DNA of 64,000 bases from Ruegeria sp. HKCCD8929 (GTDB lineage: Bacteria; Pseudomonadota; Alphaproteobacteria; Rhodobacterales; Rhodobacteraceae). A program made the position numbers and the translations under genes. The stretch is taken from the NCBI RefSeq assembly GCF_013031405.1, contig NZ_WPZY01000006.1:186001-250000 (forward strand). The letters are read 5' to 3'. Below are positions 17,190 to 28,365 of the stretch, one piece after another (position 1 is the stretch's first letter; every line of letters starts with the position of its first letter). The notes beneath the pieces were generated by a model. That model searched no databases. It was not told where the DNA came from and worked only from the letters and a program-made list of their open reading frames with translations.

Positions 17190-18455
17190 TTACCCGGCGC
17201 GTGTCGTGCCGTTGCCGCGCACCAGATATTTGAAGCTGGTAAGCTGCGCCGCCCCTACCGGGCCCCTCGCGTGCATCTTGCCGGTGGCGATCCCAATCTC
17301 GGCGCCCATCCCGAACTCCCCGCCATCGGCGAATTGGGTCGAGGCGTTGTGCATCAGGATGGCGCTGTCGAGCCGTTCGAAGAACCGCGCGGCGGCAGCC
17401 GGGTCTTCGGTCATGATGCAGTCGGTGTGGTTCGAGCCGTATCGGCGGATATGCGCGATGGCCGCGTCGATATCCTCGACAGGTTTCGCCGCGATAATGC
17501 TGTCGAGGAACTCCTTGCCCCAATCGGCGGCGGTGGCGGTGGTGGTGCCGTCGGCGGCCAGTGCGCCTTCGGCATGCACCTCGACGCCAGCGGCCAGCAG
17601 CGCCGCGATGACATCGCGCCCAAGGCTGTCGGCCACATCCCGATGCACCAGCAGGCATTCGGCAGCGCCGCAGATGCCAGTGCGCCGGGTCTTAGCGTTC
17701 AGCACCACGTCCAGCGTCTTCTGCGGGTCTGCGGCTTCGTCGATATAGATATGCACGATGCCTTCGAGATGGGCAAAGACCGGCACCCGCGCCTCGCGCT
17801 GCACCAGCCCCACCAGCCCCTTGCCGCCGCGTGGCACGATCACGTCCACATGGTCGGTCATGGTTAGCAGTTCCTGCACTGCCGCACGGTCGCGGGTCGG
17901 CACCAACTGGATTGCATCCTCCGGCAGATTCGCTGCCTTCAGCCCCTCGACCAGACAGGCGTGAATGGCGGATGAGGAGTGAAAGCTCTCCGAGCCACCC
18001 CGCAGGATCACTGCGTTGCCGGATTTCAGGCACAGCGCGCCCGCATCCGCCGTCACATTGGGTCGGCTTTCATAGATCACGCCGATAACCCCCAGCGGCG
18101 TGCGCACCCGCTGGATATTCAGCCCCGAGGGCATGTCCCATTCGGTCAGCACCTCACCCACCGGATCGGCCTGATCGGCCACGGTGCGCAGCCCGTCGAC
18201 CATGCTCTGAACGCGCGCCTCATCCAGCATCAACCGATCCATCATCGCCGGGCTCAGGCCCTTTTCGCGGCCATATTCGAGGTCTTTTGCATTGGCCTCG
18301 ATAATCGTAGCGCGGTTGGTCCAGACCGCGTCCGCCGCCGCGATCAGGGCGGCGTGTTTGCGTTCAGCGCTGGCAAAGGCCAGGTCCTTGGAGGCAGCCT
18401 TGGTGCGAGCACCGAGGTCGGCCATCAGGGCGGGAATGTTGTCGAGATCCTTCAT
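17190..18455 (-). CDS. proA: glutamate-5-semialdehyde dehydrogenase (gamma-glutamyl phosphate reductase)
   Basis: Second step of proline synthesis: NADPH reduction of gamma-glutamyl phosphate. The 421-residue length is normal. Recognisable features are [20 protein letters not shown], the [11 protein letters not shown] segment and the catalytic Cys within [20 protein letters not shown]. It follows proB by 53 bases, completing an obgE-proB-proA order, and its end is convergent with chpT. Confidence 0.97.
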   Translation of the reverse strand: MKDLDNIPALMADLGARTKAASKDLAFASAERKHAALIAAADAVWTNRATIIEANAKDLEYGREKGLSPAMMDRLMLDEARVQSMVDGLRTVADQADPVGEVLTEWDMPSGLNIQRVRTPLGVIGVIYESRPNVTADAGALCLKSGNAVILRGGSESFHSSSAIHACLVEGLKAANLPEDAIQLVPTRDRAAVQELLTMTDHVDVIVPRGGKGLVGLVQREARVPVFAHLEGIVHIYIDEAADPQKTLDVVLNAKTRRTGICGAAECLLVHRDVADSLGRDVIAALLAAGVEVHAEGALAADGTTTATAADWGKEFLDSIIAAKPVEDIDAAIAHIRRYGSNHTDCIMTEDPAAAARFFERLDSAILMHNASTQFADGGEFGMGAEIGIATGKMHARGPVGAAQLTSFKYLVRGNGTTRAG

Positions 18456-18508
18456 CGCAGGCGCCTTTCGGGTCGGTCGGGATTGTGTATTTCTAGCAAG
18501 AAGAAGCG

Positions 18509-20646
<2,138 letters not shown>

Positions 20647-20673
20647 CTACTGCAAAGGCGGCGGCGCGCCAAG

Positions 20674-21210
20674 TCAGAGTTTTCGGCTGTATGTCCAGGT
20701 GGGCACGGCCGCGTCGCGGGCGACCGAATAGCTTTCGGCGTCTCCCAGATACTGGAACCCGCAATGGGTCAGCACCCGGGCCGAGGCAGGGTTGTCCTGA
20801 AAGACGCTTGCGAACATGGTGGCGTTGTCCAGCGGATTGGCCTCGACCAACGTCTGAACCGCCAGCGAGGCAACGCCGGTGTTCCAAAAGATCGGAGCGA
20901 CCCAGTATCCAACCTCGGACTGGTTCCGGTCCATCTTTTCCAGCGAGATCAGACCCATCAACTCGGGCCCGCCATCCTTGGTCGCGTCCATGGCCCAGAC
21001 ATCCTCATCCCGGTCCTCGGACATCGCCCGCAGGACAAACGCCTCGGTCATGCCAGGGGGCACGGGATGCGGGATCGACGTGGTCATGCGGGCCACGCGC
21101 TCGTCGCTGGCGTAATGCTCGATCAGGCCCATGTCAGACCGGCGCAACGGGCGCAGGTCGAACCGCTCGGTTTCGATGACCGGCTGATTTATTATCGTTT
21201 CAAGTTTCAT
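20674..21210 (-). CDS. GNAT family N-acetyltransferase
   Basis: A 178-residue acetyltransferase of the RimJ/RimL-like type: LRPLRRSDMGLI near the N-terminus, a GYWVAPIFWNTGVASLAVQT strand-turn for the pantetheine, and FQDNPASARVLTHCGFQ for acetyl-CoA. ATG at 21210 has GGAGGAG upstream. The start overlaps the stop of the LysE-type exporter gene (ATGA) and the stop is 36 bases from obgE, so these genes form one unit. The substrate is not predictable. Confidence 0.87.
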   Translation of the reverse strand: MKLETIINQPVIETERFDLRPLRRSDMGLIEHYASDERVARMTTSIPHPVPPGMTEAFVLRAMSEDRDEDVWAMDATKDGGPELMGLISLEKMDRNQSEVGYWVAPIFWNTGVASLAVQTLVEANPLDNATMFASVFQDNPASARVLTHCGFQYLGDAESYSVARDAAVPTWTYSRKL

Positions 21211-21815
21211 ATGTGTGCTCCTCCTCCGAACAACACAAAAAGGACGGACGCGACGGTTAGGCCCGCCAATGTCCACATCAGATATTTCTCGGCAGCCCGT
21301 CCTGCAACCGCATGGGCGATCCTGTCGCCGGCAAAGGTCCAGATCGGGTGCAACACCAGCTGACAGCTCAACAGACAGAGAGCGATCGTGAGTGTCGCAT
21401 CAAATGTTGACGTTCCCGTGGCAACGAAGCCGGTAAAGCCCGCGACGATCATCGCCCAGGCCTTGGGGTTGAGCGGGTGCACGATCAGCCCGGCCCAAAA
21501 GCCCGGTGCCCGGTCCGCCGCCCGCCCCGGTGCGAGACGCAGGTTGGCAACTTTCCAGGTAAGCCAGCAAATATAGGTTGCCGAGGCGTATTTCAGGGCC
21601 GTGAACAGCCATGGCACCTGCTCGGCCAGTTCCATCAGCCCAAAGCCCACCGGCCAGATCACCAACTGCTTGCCAAGCGCCACGCCCGCCACAAAAGGTA
21701 GCGCCGCGCGAAAGCCATAACGCGCACCTGTCGCCAGCAGGGCCATGTTGGCCGGGCCCGGCGTGCCGACCTGCGAGGCGGCAAAGATCAGGAAACTGGT
21801 GGTTGCGACGGCCAT
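21207..21815 (-). CDS. LysE family translocator
   Basis: A 202-residue inner-membrane exporter of the LysE/RhtB family with about five to six hydrophobic helices. The family signature is ASQVGTPGPANMALLATGAR near residues 13-32 and NPKAWAMIVAGF in the middle. Such proteins export amino acids or derivatives such as homoserine, threonine or lysine; the substrate is not determinable. It overlaps the GNAT gene by four bases. Its placement between rpmA and obgE is a local insertion into a widely conserved ribosomal cluster. Confidence 0.88.
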   Translation of the reverse strand: MAVATTSFLIFAASQVGTPGPANMALLATGARYGFRAALPFVAGVALGKQLVIWPVGFGLMELAEQVPWLFTALKYASATYICWLTWKVANLRLAPGRAADRAPGFWAGLIVHPLNPKAWAMIVAGFTGFVATGTSTFDATLTIALCLLSCQLVLHPIWTFAGDRIAHAVAGRAAEKYLMWTLAGLTVASVLFVLFGGGAHI

Positions 21816-21840
21816 AGCAAAGACAGTTCAAACCTTGGTG

Positions 21841-21879
21841 AAAAACGAGAAAGGGGACCGGCATGTTCTGCCGGTCCCC
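21841..21879 (-). terminator. Rho-independent terminator of rplU-rpmA
   Basis: GGGGACCGGC (21853-21862) pairs with GCCGGTCCCC (21870-21879). On the minus strand the stem is followed by TTTCTCGTTTTT, ending 35 bases past the rpmA stop. Confidence 0.85.
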
Positions 21880-21913
21880 CATGAATTTTCTCTTAACCTT
21901 CTTGGGTCTCGGC

Positions 21914-22183
21914 TTACTCTGCGGCCTCCGCCACTGGCAGGACCGAAATAAAGGTGCGGTTTTTAAGTCCCTTGTGGAACTTCACGGCGCCATCGACGGT
22001 TGCAAAGATGGTGTGATCCTTGCCCATGCCAACGCCTTCGCCCGGCCAAAACTTGGTGCCGCGCTGACGCACGATGATGTTGCCTGCGATGGCGGCCTGG
22101 CCACCATACAGTTTCACGCCAAGGCGGCGACCTGCTGAGTCGCGACCGTTACGGGAGGAACCGCCAGCTTTCTTATGTGCCAT
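21914..22183 (-). CDS. rpmA: 50S ribosomal protein L27
   Basis: Small protein near the peptidyl-transferase centre. The 89-residue protein starts [20 protein letters not shown] and continues with GVKLYGGQ, the invariant L27 N-terminus that reaches the tRNA acceptor ends. No firmicute-type N-terminal propeptide is present. AAGGAGAG precedes the start, and the gene follows rplU by 11 bases. Confidence 0.98.
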   Translation of the reverse strand: MAHKKAGGSSRNGRDSAGRRLGVKLYGGQAAIAGNIIVRQRGTKFWPGEGVGMGKDHTIFATVDGAVKFHKGLKNRTFISVLPVAEAAE

Positions 22184-22194
22184 TCTCTCTCTCC

Positions 22195-22827
22195 TTAGCC
22201 TTTGGCCAGCTCTTTGGCCTGTTCGATCCAGCCTTCACGCTCGATCCGGCCTTTGAACGACAGTTTCTCGTCCATAGCAGCTACATCTTCATCCGTCCAC
22301 GCCGCGATCTGCGCGAAAGTGGTGACGCCGGCTTCGAGAAGCTTCTTCTCGAGCGCGGGACCAACACCCGACAGCTTTTTCAGATCGTCTGCGCCCGCGG
22401 CCTCGGCCTTTTTCGGAGCCGCTTTCTTGGCTGGCGCTTTCTTGGGCGCAGCGGTTTCGACAGCGGTTGCGGAAACCGAACCGGTTGCAGCCTTGACGCC
22501 TGACTTCTCAGCGCCCGAGGCGAGGATGTCGGTGATCTTGACCAGGGTCAGCTTCTGACGGTGGCCAACAGTGCGCTTCGAGCTGTGCTTACGGCGGCGC
22601 TTGACGAAGTTGATGACCTTGTCACCCTTGATCTGTTCGATCACTTCGGCCTGAACGGCGGCACCATCGACAAACGGCGCGCCAACGACCGGAGCGTCTC
22701 CGCCCAGCATCAGTACGTCGTTGAATTGAACTTTTTCACCTGCGTCGGCAGCCAGTTTTTCAACGCGGAGCATATCGCCCGCCTGAACCTTGTACTGCTT
22801 GCCGCCAGTCTTGAGGACCGCAAACAT
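22195..22827 (-). CDS. rplU: 50S ribosomal protein L21 with C-terminal helix-hairpin-helix extension
   Basis: The first ~103 residues are canonical L21 ([38 protein letters not shown]). The protein then continues to 210 residues: an Ala/Lys/Pro-rich linker (about 120-145) and a domain with [20 protein letters not shown] and [12 protein letters not shown], a helix-hairpin-helix type module also seen at the C-terminus of some alphaproteobacterial NADH dehydrogenase subunits. E. coli L21 has only 103 residues. The tail may bind rRNA or DNA; its function is unknown. It is co-transcribed with rpmA. Confidence 0.95.
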   Translation of the reverse strand: MFAVLKTGGKQYKVQAGDMLRVEKLAADAGEKVQFNDVLMLGGDAPVVGAPFVDGAAVQAEVIEQIKGDKVINFVKRRRKHSSKRTVGHRQKLTLVKITDILASGAEKSGVKAATGSVSATAVETAAPKKAPAKKAAPKKAEAAGADDLKKLSGVGPALEKKLLEAGVTTFAQIAAWTDEDVAAMDEKLSFKGRIEREGWIEQAKELAKG

Positions 22828-22861
22828 GCGTCTTTCCTTTTCATCACCGCGTTCTGTGGTC

Positions 22862-22877
22862 CCCAGGGTAACCTGGG
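22862..22877 (-). other. hairpin in the rplU 5' leader
   Basis: CCCAGG (22862-22867) and CCTGGG (22872-22877) form a perfect six-base-pair stem with a four-base loop, 35 bases upstream of the rplU start codon. It may belong to a ribosomal-protein leader; no known leader class was recognised. Confidence 0.35.
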
Positions 22878-23041
22878 CGTTTCGGCTTGCGCCACCTCGA
22901 ACAGCGCGCCCTTATTGGGCGGGTTTCAGACCCCTGAGACATCCCCATGGGCCAAATAATAACGAGACCCGGCACGGGTATTCCGGCCGGGATGCGCGCT
23001 TATCCGGGCATTCCGGGCAAATGTCAACCGGATTCGGGCGC

Positions 23042-23851
23042 TTAGAGATCCGTTGCCGTCAGTGCCAGCGCGACGGCCAGCCCCAGCTCATACGAGATGC
23101 TGTCATACATCGCGTCAAACCCCTCAAAAAGGGCCGCGTTCAGGGCCTGCCCTGCCCCGGTTCGGGAAAAGGCGATATTCTCGCGCATCTCGGCCTCGCT
23201 CAGGGGCTGATAGGCCATCAGCAGAAAGCCATAAAGCCACGCGGTGGTTTCAGCCCGGGTTTCCTCCTGCTGGTCCAGCAGATCCGACAGCATCACCCCG
23301 TCATCCCGCTGGGCACCGTGCCCTTCGGCCATGCCACGGTAGAAATTGAAATCGGCGCTCAGCGCGCCCTTTACATTCTGCGCCACCAGATCGTTGACCG
23401 AGATATACTCCTCGACCAACCGAAACCGTGCGTCCTGTTGATCGACCTCTTCGTAATAGGTCCGTGCTGCCTCTTCTATGGCGGGTGTTGCAAACGCCCT
23501 GCGGGCCGAGTTCTCCAGCGATATGATCGTCTGCCCCAGATCGCCTTCAAAGAAGGTGGCGGCCTGCGCGCGCTGTTCCGTCGTCATGCCATCGGCCAGT
23601 GCCTTCCGCAGACCGGCCTGCATCTCATCGGCGACATAGATCCGTTGGATCTGCTGATCGAAGGGCTGTCCGCCCTCGCCGCCCAGCATCTGATCGTCCA
23701 GTTCCCGACCATAGTTCAGCCCCTCATCGCACAGGATCTCCACGACTTCATCCAGACGCAGCGCTTGCGCCAGCCGGTCCAATGTCTCGTCCGCCGCCAC
23801 AGGCAGTGCCCAGAGGCACATCGCAGCCAGTGTCAACGGGGCCAAACGCAT
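23042..23851 (-). CDS. exported DUF2059-type protein (second of pair)
   Basis: A 269-residue protein with a cleavable-looking signal peptide (hydrophobic segment up to LWALPVAADE). The remainder is alpha-helical with repeated segments such as GDLGQTIISLENSA and FSRTGAGQALNAALFEGFDA, resembling the DUF2059 repeat (helices ending in a conserved phenylalanine and glycine). It starts on the stop of its upstream neighbour (TGATG overlap). Both are probably periplasmic; no catalytic motif is visible and the function is unknown. Confidence 0.75.
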   Translation of the reverse strand: MRLAPLTLAAMCLWALPVAADETLDRLAQALRLDEVVEILCDEGLNYGRELDDQMLGGEGGQPFDQQIQRIYVADEMQAGLRKALADGMTTEQRAQAATFFEGDLGQTIISLENSARRAFATPAIEEAARTYYEEVDQQDARFRLVEEYISVNDLVAQNVKGALSADFNFYRGMAEGHGAQRDDGVMLSDLLDQQEETRAETTAWLYGFLLMAYQPLSEAEMRENIAFSRTGAGQALNAALFEGFDAMYDSISYELGLAVALALTATDL

Positions 23852-24693
23852 CAGATATCCTGCGCCGGGTGCAGATCGGCCATACGGGTGGCCAGAATCT
23901 CGAACCGGCCCGCCATGATCTCGTATTGCACCGCGTTCAAAAGCTCATAGACCTCCTGCATCAGCGGCTGTTCCAGCGCCTCAACGTAAGCGTCCACATC
24001 TTCGTCCGAGAAATCCTGATAGGTATAGGCGGCACCCGCCAGCGCCGAAAGCTGCAAAGCACTGCGCATCGAGGCCTCATTCTGGCGCAGCATCGCGCGC
24101 AGCTCGTCCGCATCCATCTTCAGGTCGACCACCCCGGCAGCACTGGCCGCCAGCAGAAAGCGTACCTGAATCTCCTGCAGCGCCCGCAAAGCCGTGCCGC
24201 TGGAATCGATGGCGCGGTTCATCCGCTTGAGTGATTCCACCCGCTGCGAGCCTTCCTTGACCAGATCGGCGACGATGGCCTGCCCGTCCTGCTGCTTGAC
24301 CGTGTCATCCTCGATCATGTGTGACGCATTCTCGGCCTCGACCAGCCTCTGCCCAAGATCGGTTGCGTAGAACTCAACGGCATGGGTCAGCGCCTCGTCA
24401 CTCAGCGTTTGTTCCAGGATCGAAACAGCGATCTCGCGCATGGTTTTGGTGTCGAAAACCTCCTGTGTCAGCCGCTTCCAGTCCGAGCCAAAAACACCGG
24501 GATCGACCCCAAGCATCTCGGGTGCGGAAGATGAGGCAAAGGCGATGCTGTCCAGCGCCACATCAAAGCCGGTTGTCGTCAGAAATGCCTCGATCCGTGC
24601 GCGGTCGGCGGCGCGGGCCGGCGTGGTGGCGATCAACAGGGCCAGAACGGGTAAAACGATCAGCGGGGCGCAACGGCGCAAAACATGTCTCAT
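23851..24693 (-). CDS. exported DUF2059-type protein (first of pair)
   Basis: A 280-residue paralogue-like partner of the following gene, with the signal sequence MRHVLRRCAPLIVLPVLALL ending near AARA. The body contains the DUF2059-like EALTHAVEFYATDLGQRLVE segment and long amphipathic helices. ATG 24693 is preferred over an upstream in-frame start because it immediately begins a clean signal peptide. The two genes overlap by one base, so the products are probably made together and may interact. Role unknown. Confidence 0.78.
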   Translation of the reverse strand: MRHVLRRCAPLIVLPVLALLIATTPARAADRARIEAFLTTTGFDVALDSIAFASSSAPEMLGVDPGVFGSDWKRLTQEVFDTKTMREIAVSILEQTLSDEALTHAVEFYATDLGQRLVEAENASHMIEDDTVKQQDGQAIVADLVKEGSQRVESLKRMNRAIDSSGTALRALQEIQVRFLLAASAAGVVDLKMDADELRAMLRQNEASMRSALQLSALAGAAYTYQDFSDEDVDAYVEALEQPLMQEVYELLNAVQYEIMAGRFEILATRMADLHPAQDI

Positions 24694-24816
24694 ACTCTTT
24701 AGCCTAGGTGATTCCAGGCCACGGGCAACGGAAAATCGGATGCGGTGCGAAATCCCGAAGTTTCTGCTTGCACCCCCGGTCAATCACCACTAAATCCCCC
24801 CCTCACAGACCCCCGC

Positions 24817-24906
24817 GGAGAGGTGCCGGAGTGGTCGAACGGGGCGGTCTCGAAAACCGTTGTGGGTGCAAGCCCACCCAGGGTTCGAATCCCTGTCTCT
24901 CCGCCA
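24817..24906 (+). tRNA. tRNA-Ser (anticodon CGA)
   Basis: A 90-base class II tRNA with encoded CCA. The acceptor stem GGAGAGG pairs with TCTCTCC, with one G-T pair at the base. The anticodon loop CTCGAAA gives anticodon CGA, a long variable arm (GTGGG/CCCAC) is present as expected for serine, and the T arm is CAGGG-TTCGAAT-CCCTG. It reads UCG codons. Confidence 0.96.
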
Positions 24907-25011
24907 TGATCTTCCTGCTAGAACTTCCAAAATGACGCCCGGTGACAGCCGGGGCGGGTTTTGCCATGTCTTGGGCGTCACCACAGCTCGCATCATCGAT
25001 AGGGGAAGGCC

Positions 25012-25977
25012 ATGACAGAAGATCAGATACGTCTCCGCGAAGGCCGCGCCCTGCTGATCGGCATGTGGGGCAACCTGTTCATGGGGGCCGCCGGTGTCGT
25101 CGCGGCGATCCTGTCTCATTCGGATGCCATTCTGGTGGATGGCCTGTTTTCGCTCATCGGCTTCACATCTGCCCTGCTGGGGCGCCGGGTCAGCGCCACG
25201 GTGCATGCCGGGCCCGACCGGCTGCGCCCCTTCGGCTATGCGGCGGATGAGGCGATCTTTGCCACCTTCCGGGCGCTGTCGCTGCTCGGGCTGGTGCTGT
25301 TCGCGATGTCGGGCGCGGCGATGAACATCTACGGCTATCTCACAGGCGATCCGCCGGTGCCGCTGAAATTCGGTCCGCTGATCGTTTATTTCGTCCTGAT
25401 CGGGCTGACCTGTGCATTGCTGTGGTTCATCCACCGCCGGGCCTGGAAACGGACCGGCGAGAGCAGCGATATTCTGCGGATGGAGGCCACGGCAGCCGCC
25501 TTCGACGGCATCATCACTGCGGCGGCAGGCGTGGGCATGGCCGGGATCTACTTCCTGCAGGACACCGCGCTGTCGGTGATCACGCCGGTGGGGGATTCGA
25601 TTATCGTGCTGCTGCTCTGCTCGACAGTCATTGCGCGCTACATTTCCGATTTCCGGCGCGGACTGGCGGAACTGGCTGGTGTCACCGCTGCGCCCGAGCA
25701 CATCGCAACCACCCGCCGCGCCGCGCGGGCTGCATTGGGCGAGGATGGCGGGCGGCTGAACGATTTGTCGGTCACCAAGCTGGGGCGCAGTTTTCAGGTG
25801 GCGGTCTATTACGATCCGGGCCGCCCGGTTCTGGCGCAAGAGATCGACACGCTGAACCTGCGTCTGCAACATGACATCTCCGCTGCCTTGCCCGGCGCCG
25901 ATGTCATCCTCCTAGCCACCGCCTGCGGACGCAGTTGGCCCGCCACGATGGATCCACGGAGCAACCCACGCCCATGA
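25012..25977 (+). CDS. cation diffusion facilitator (CDF) family transporter
   Basis: A 321-residue inner-membrane protein with about six helices and a C-terminal cytoplasmic domain. The second-helix segment HSDAILVDGLFSLIG carries the acidic metal-site residues. In the fifth-helix region (EATAAAFDGIITA, about 159-171) the expected His four residues before the Asp is Ala, so the metal site departs from zinc-type CDFs and the ion is uncertain. GGGGAAGG precedes the ATG. It stands alone between tRNA-Ser and the one-carbon operon. Confidence 0.8.
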   Translation: MTEDQIRLREGRALLIGMWGNLFMGAAGVVAAILSHSDAILVDGLFSLIGFTSALLGRRVSATVHAGPDRLRPFGYAADEAIFATFRALSLLGLVLFAMSGAAMNIYGYLTGDPPVPLKFGPLIVYFVLIGLTCALLWFIHRRAWKRTGESSDILRMEATAAAFDGIITAAAGVGMAGIYFLQDTALSVITPVGDSIIVLLLCSTVIARYISDFRRGLAELAGVTAAPEHIATTRRAARAALGEDGGRLNDLSVTKLGRSFQVAVYYDPGRPVLAQEIDTLNLRLQHDISAALPGADVILLATACGRSWPATMDPRSNPRP

Positions 25978-26338
25978 TCATCCCGTCTGTGGGCGCGCTG
26001 AGCCTTCTATGGACCGGAGCAAAGGCACGCAGTGCCGCCGGGCCGCGCCCTCCCTCCCCGTCGCACCAAGGGTGCGCCACTCTATTTTTTTGCGCGCCTC
26101 CGGCGTGACGGAGGGCGCATTGGCGATGACGCGCGTCGCTCATCTTTTGTTCAGGGCTTTTGAGATAAATCGCCGACCACAACCGTAGTCGGCGCCGGCC
26201 CGAGGCAGGACGCAGCCCTCTGTTGGTCCGGATATACACGCTTGGTCGGCGCCGCGCGTCATCCTCGGCCAACCACCGTCAGAACAACGTAAAAAGCCGG
26301 GCTTCCCGACCCGGCCTTATGTCTCGTCTTGCCCCGGA
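25978..26338. other. convergent intergenic region rich in inverted repeats
   Basis: No gene is seen in these 361 bases. GCGCCCTCC (26045-26053) can pair with GGAGGGCGC (26110-26118), which can instead pair through CGGAGG with CCTCCG (26097-26102), so two exclusive folds exist. CGCCGAC (26171-26177) pairs with GTCGGCG (26188-26194), and GTCGGCGCC recurs at 26245-26253. GCACC-AAG-GGTGC lies at 26063-26075, with seven Ts from about 26085. The region is probably the 3' ends of the flanking convergent transcripts. Confidence 0.5.
26291..26317 (-). terminator. terminator of the one-carbon operon
   Basis: GCCGGG (26296-26301) and CCCGGC (26310-26315) enclose an eight-base loop. On the minus strand five Ts follow the stem, 22 bases beyond the stop of the MtrH-like gene. 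Confidence 0.8.
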
Positions 26339-27403
26339 TCAGGCGCGGCGACGGCGTCCGCCTCCGCGGCGACCACGGGCTCCTTCGCCTGCGGCACCTT
26401 CCGCCTCGGGGGCCTTGTTGAACTTGATCCACGCCCCGCCATGCGGGTCATTGTTGGTCAGAAGGTTGGCGGCCCGGATGGCCTCCATCTCCTTACCCGC
26501 ACGCGGCTGGGTCGAACCCAGACCGAACAGTTGGCAGAAGGCCTCGTCATCCATGTCCGGCGGTAGAATCACGCCCTTGGCCTCAACGTCGGCCTTCTTC
26601 TCGGCCAGCTTCTTGGGGCCGACCGGCAGCGCCACCGGGTTCATGATTGCCGAGGTCATGCCGGCGGCCATCGCCATCGGCAGGAAGGCGTTGTTGATGC
26701 CATGCCGGTTGGGCAGACCGAACGAGATGTTCGATGCACCACAGGTGGTGTTCACACCCAGCTCTTCGCGCAGACGGCGGACCAGGGCGAACACCTGCTG
26801 GCCGGCGGTCGCCATGGCGCCGATGGGCATCACCAGCGGGTCGACCACGATGTCATGGGCCGGAATGCCGAAATCGGCGGCCCGTTCCACGATCTTCTTG
26901 GCCACGTCGAAGCGCACATCGGGGTCTTCGGAAATCCCGGTGTCGTCGTTCGAGATCGCCACCACCGGCACGTTGTATTTCTTGACCAGCGGCAGAACCA
27001 GCTCCAGACGCTCTTCCTCACCGGTGACAGAGTTCAGCAGCGGGCGGCCCTCAGCCGCCTCAAGACCCGCCTCCAGCGCGCCCGGCACCGAGGAGTCGAT
27101 GCACAGCGGGACTTCCACCAGCCCCTGAACCAGCTCGACGATCTTTGTCATCAACGGCGGTTCGGTCTCGTTCGGGTTGGGGTTCGAGTTGTAGACGACG
27201 CCCGCGTTGATATCGAGCACGGTGGCGCCTGCGGCCACCTGTGCCAGCGCGTCTTTTTCGACGGTCGAGAAATCGCCTGCCTCCAACTCAGCCGCCAGTT
27301 TTTTGCGGCCCGTGGGGTTGATCCGCTCGCCGATCACGCAAAACGGCTCGTCAAAGCCCAGAACGGCAGTTTTTGTTTTTGATTCTACGACTGTACGGGT
27401 CAT
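26339..27403 (-). CDS. methyltetrahydrofolate--corrinoid methyltransferase (MtrH/pterin-binding family)
   Basis: A 354-residue TIM-barrel protein of the pterin-binding family, which moves a methyl group between a corrinoid protein and tetrahydrofolate. CVIGERINPTGRKKLA is the family N-terminal signature; ATVLDINAGV, CIDSSVPGALEAGL and NDDTGISEDP follow, then GASNISFGLPNR near the pterin site. The C-terminus is odd: after about residue 328 it becomes a Gly/Arg-rich tail (GEGARGRRGGGRRRRA). It is the last gene of a three-gene operon behind the MetF-like and virulence-factor-family genes, an arrangement tied to demethylation of methylated amines. Confidence 0.88.
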   Translation of the reverse strand: MTRTVVESKTKTAVLGFDEPFCVIGERINPTGRKKLAAELEAGDFSTVEKDALAQVAAGATVLDINAGVVYNSNPNPNETEPPLMTKIVELVQGLVEVPLCIDSSVPGALEAGLEAAEGRPLLNSVTGEEERLELVLPLVKKYNVPVVAISNDDTGISEDPDVRFDVAKKIVERAADFGIPAHDIVVDPLVMPIGAMATAGQQVFALVRRLREELGVNTTCGASNISFGLPNRHGINNAFLPMAMAAGMTSAIMNPVALPVGPKKLAEKKADVEAKGVILPPDMDDEAFCQLFGLGSTQPRAGKEMEAIRAANLLTNNDPHGGAWIKFNKAPEAEGAAGEGARGRRGGGRRRRA

Positions 27404-27412
27404 TGCCGATCC

Positions 27413-28339
27413 TTAGGAGTTTGCAGGCTTCGCCGAGGCGCCGCCATTGTTGATGGCCCAGTTGGCGTTGGTCTTGATGCCGCCAAGCGGGAAGAAATGC
27501 ACGGATTCGATGTTGAAATCCGGGTTCGCGGCCTTGTGCTCGGCCAGTTCGGTGATCACGTCGCTGGGCTCATACGGCAGCAACAGCTTGGACACGTCCA
27601 TGGCGCGCTTTTGCAGCACTTTCAGTGACGGGCCGACGCCGCAGGCGATGGCGAACTTGATCAGGGTCTGCAGCTTGGCCGGGCCCGCGATCCCGATATG
27701 AATCGGAATATCCACACCTACCGCCTTGACCGAGTTGGCCCATTCGATGATCGGCTGGGCCTCGAACGCGAACTGCGTGGCCAGCGCCATCTGCGCGTCG
27801 GTGCGCTCGCTGAATTTCTGTTTCCACTGAAGGGCTTCGTCGACGTTCTTTGTAGTGCCGTCGGGGTCGATATCCTTGTTGCCCTCGGGGTGACCGGCCA
27901 CGTGCAGACGCTTGAAACCCGCCTTGTCGAACAGACCGGTTTCCATCAGTTGCATAGAGCTGTCGAAATCTCCATGCGGCGTGGCCACGCCACCGGCCAG
28001 CAGCAGCGCCTGATCGACGCCCGCCTCGCCCTGATACATCGAGATCCAATTTTCCAGCGTGGCTGCATCCTTGATGATCCGGGCCGGGAAATGCGGCATC
28101 ACCGGATAGCCCTCAGCTGTGAGGCGCTTGGCGGTCTTGACCATGTCCTCGATCGGCGTGCCCTCGATATGGGCGATGTAGACGCGGGTGCCTTGCGGCA
28201 GCAAAGCGCGGAAATCGTCGACCTTCTCGGCGGTGCGCGGCATCACCTCGATCGAGTAATTCTTGAGGAAAGCCTCGACGGTCGGATTCACCGGGCCGGG
28301 TTCGACCGCATCACGTTTCTTGAAGTTCAGCAAAGCCAT
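27413..28339 (-). CDS. methylenetetrahydrofolate reductase-like protein
   Basis: A 308-residue MetF-family TIM barrel that would interconvert 5-methyl- and 5,10-methylene-tetrahydrofolate. Family marks are the N-terminal NYSIEVMPRTAEKVDDF carrying the catalytic Glu, GYPVMPHFPAR, LLAGGVATPHGDF and the HVAGHPEGNKDIDPDG flavin-site block. ATG at 28339 with GGGAGG upstream is chosen over a longer frame. It belongs to the divergent MetF subgroup paired with corrinoid methyltransferases and is not necessarily the biosynthetic enzyme. Spacings in the operon are 26 bases before and 9 after. Confidence 0.88.
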   Translation of the reverse strand: MALLNFKKRDAVEPGPVNPTVEAFLKNYSIEVMPRTAEKVDDFRALLPQGTRVYIAHIEGTPIEDMVKTAKRLTAEGYPVMPHFPARIIKDAATLENWISMYQGEAGVDQALLLAGGVATPHGDFDSSMQLMETGLFDKAGFKRLHVAGHPEGNKDIDPDGTTKNVDEALQWKQKFSERTDAQMALATQFAFEAQPIIEWANSVKAVGVDIPIHIGIAGPAKLQTLIKFAIACGVGPSLKVLQKRAMDVSKLLLPYEPSDVITELAEHKAANPDFNIESVHFFPLGGIKTNANWAINNGGASAKPANS

Positions 28340-28365
28340 TGCGGCCTCCCATAAAGATGTGGGGC

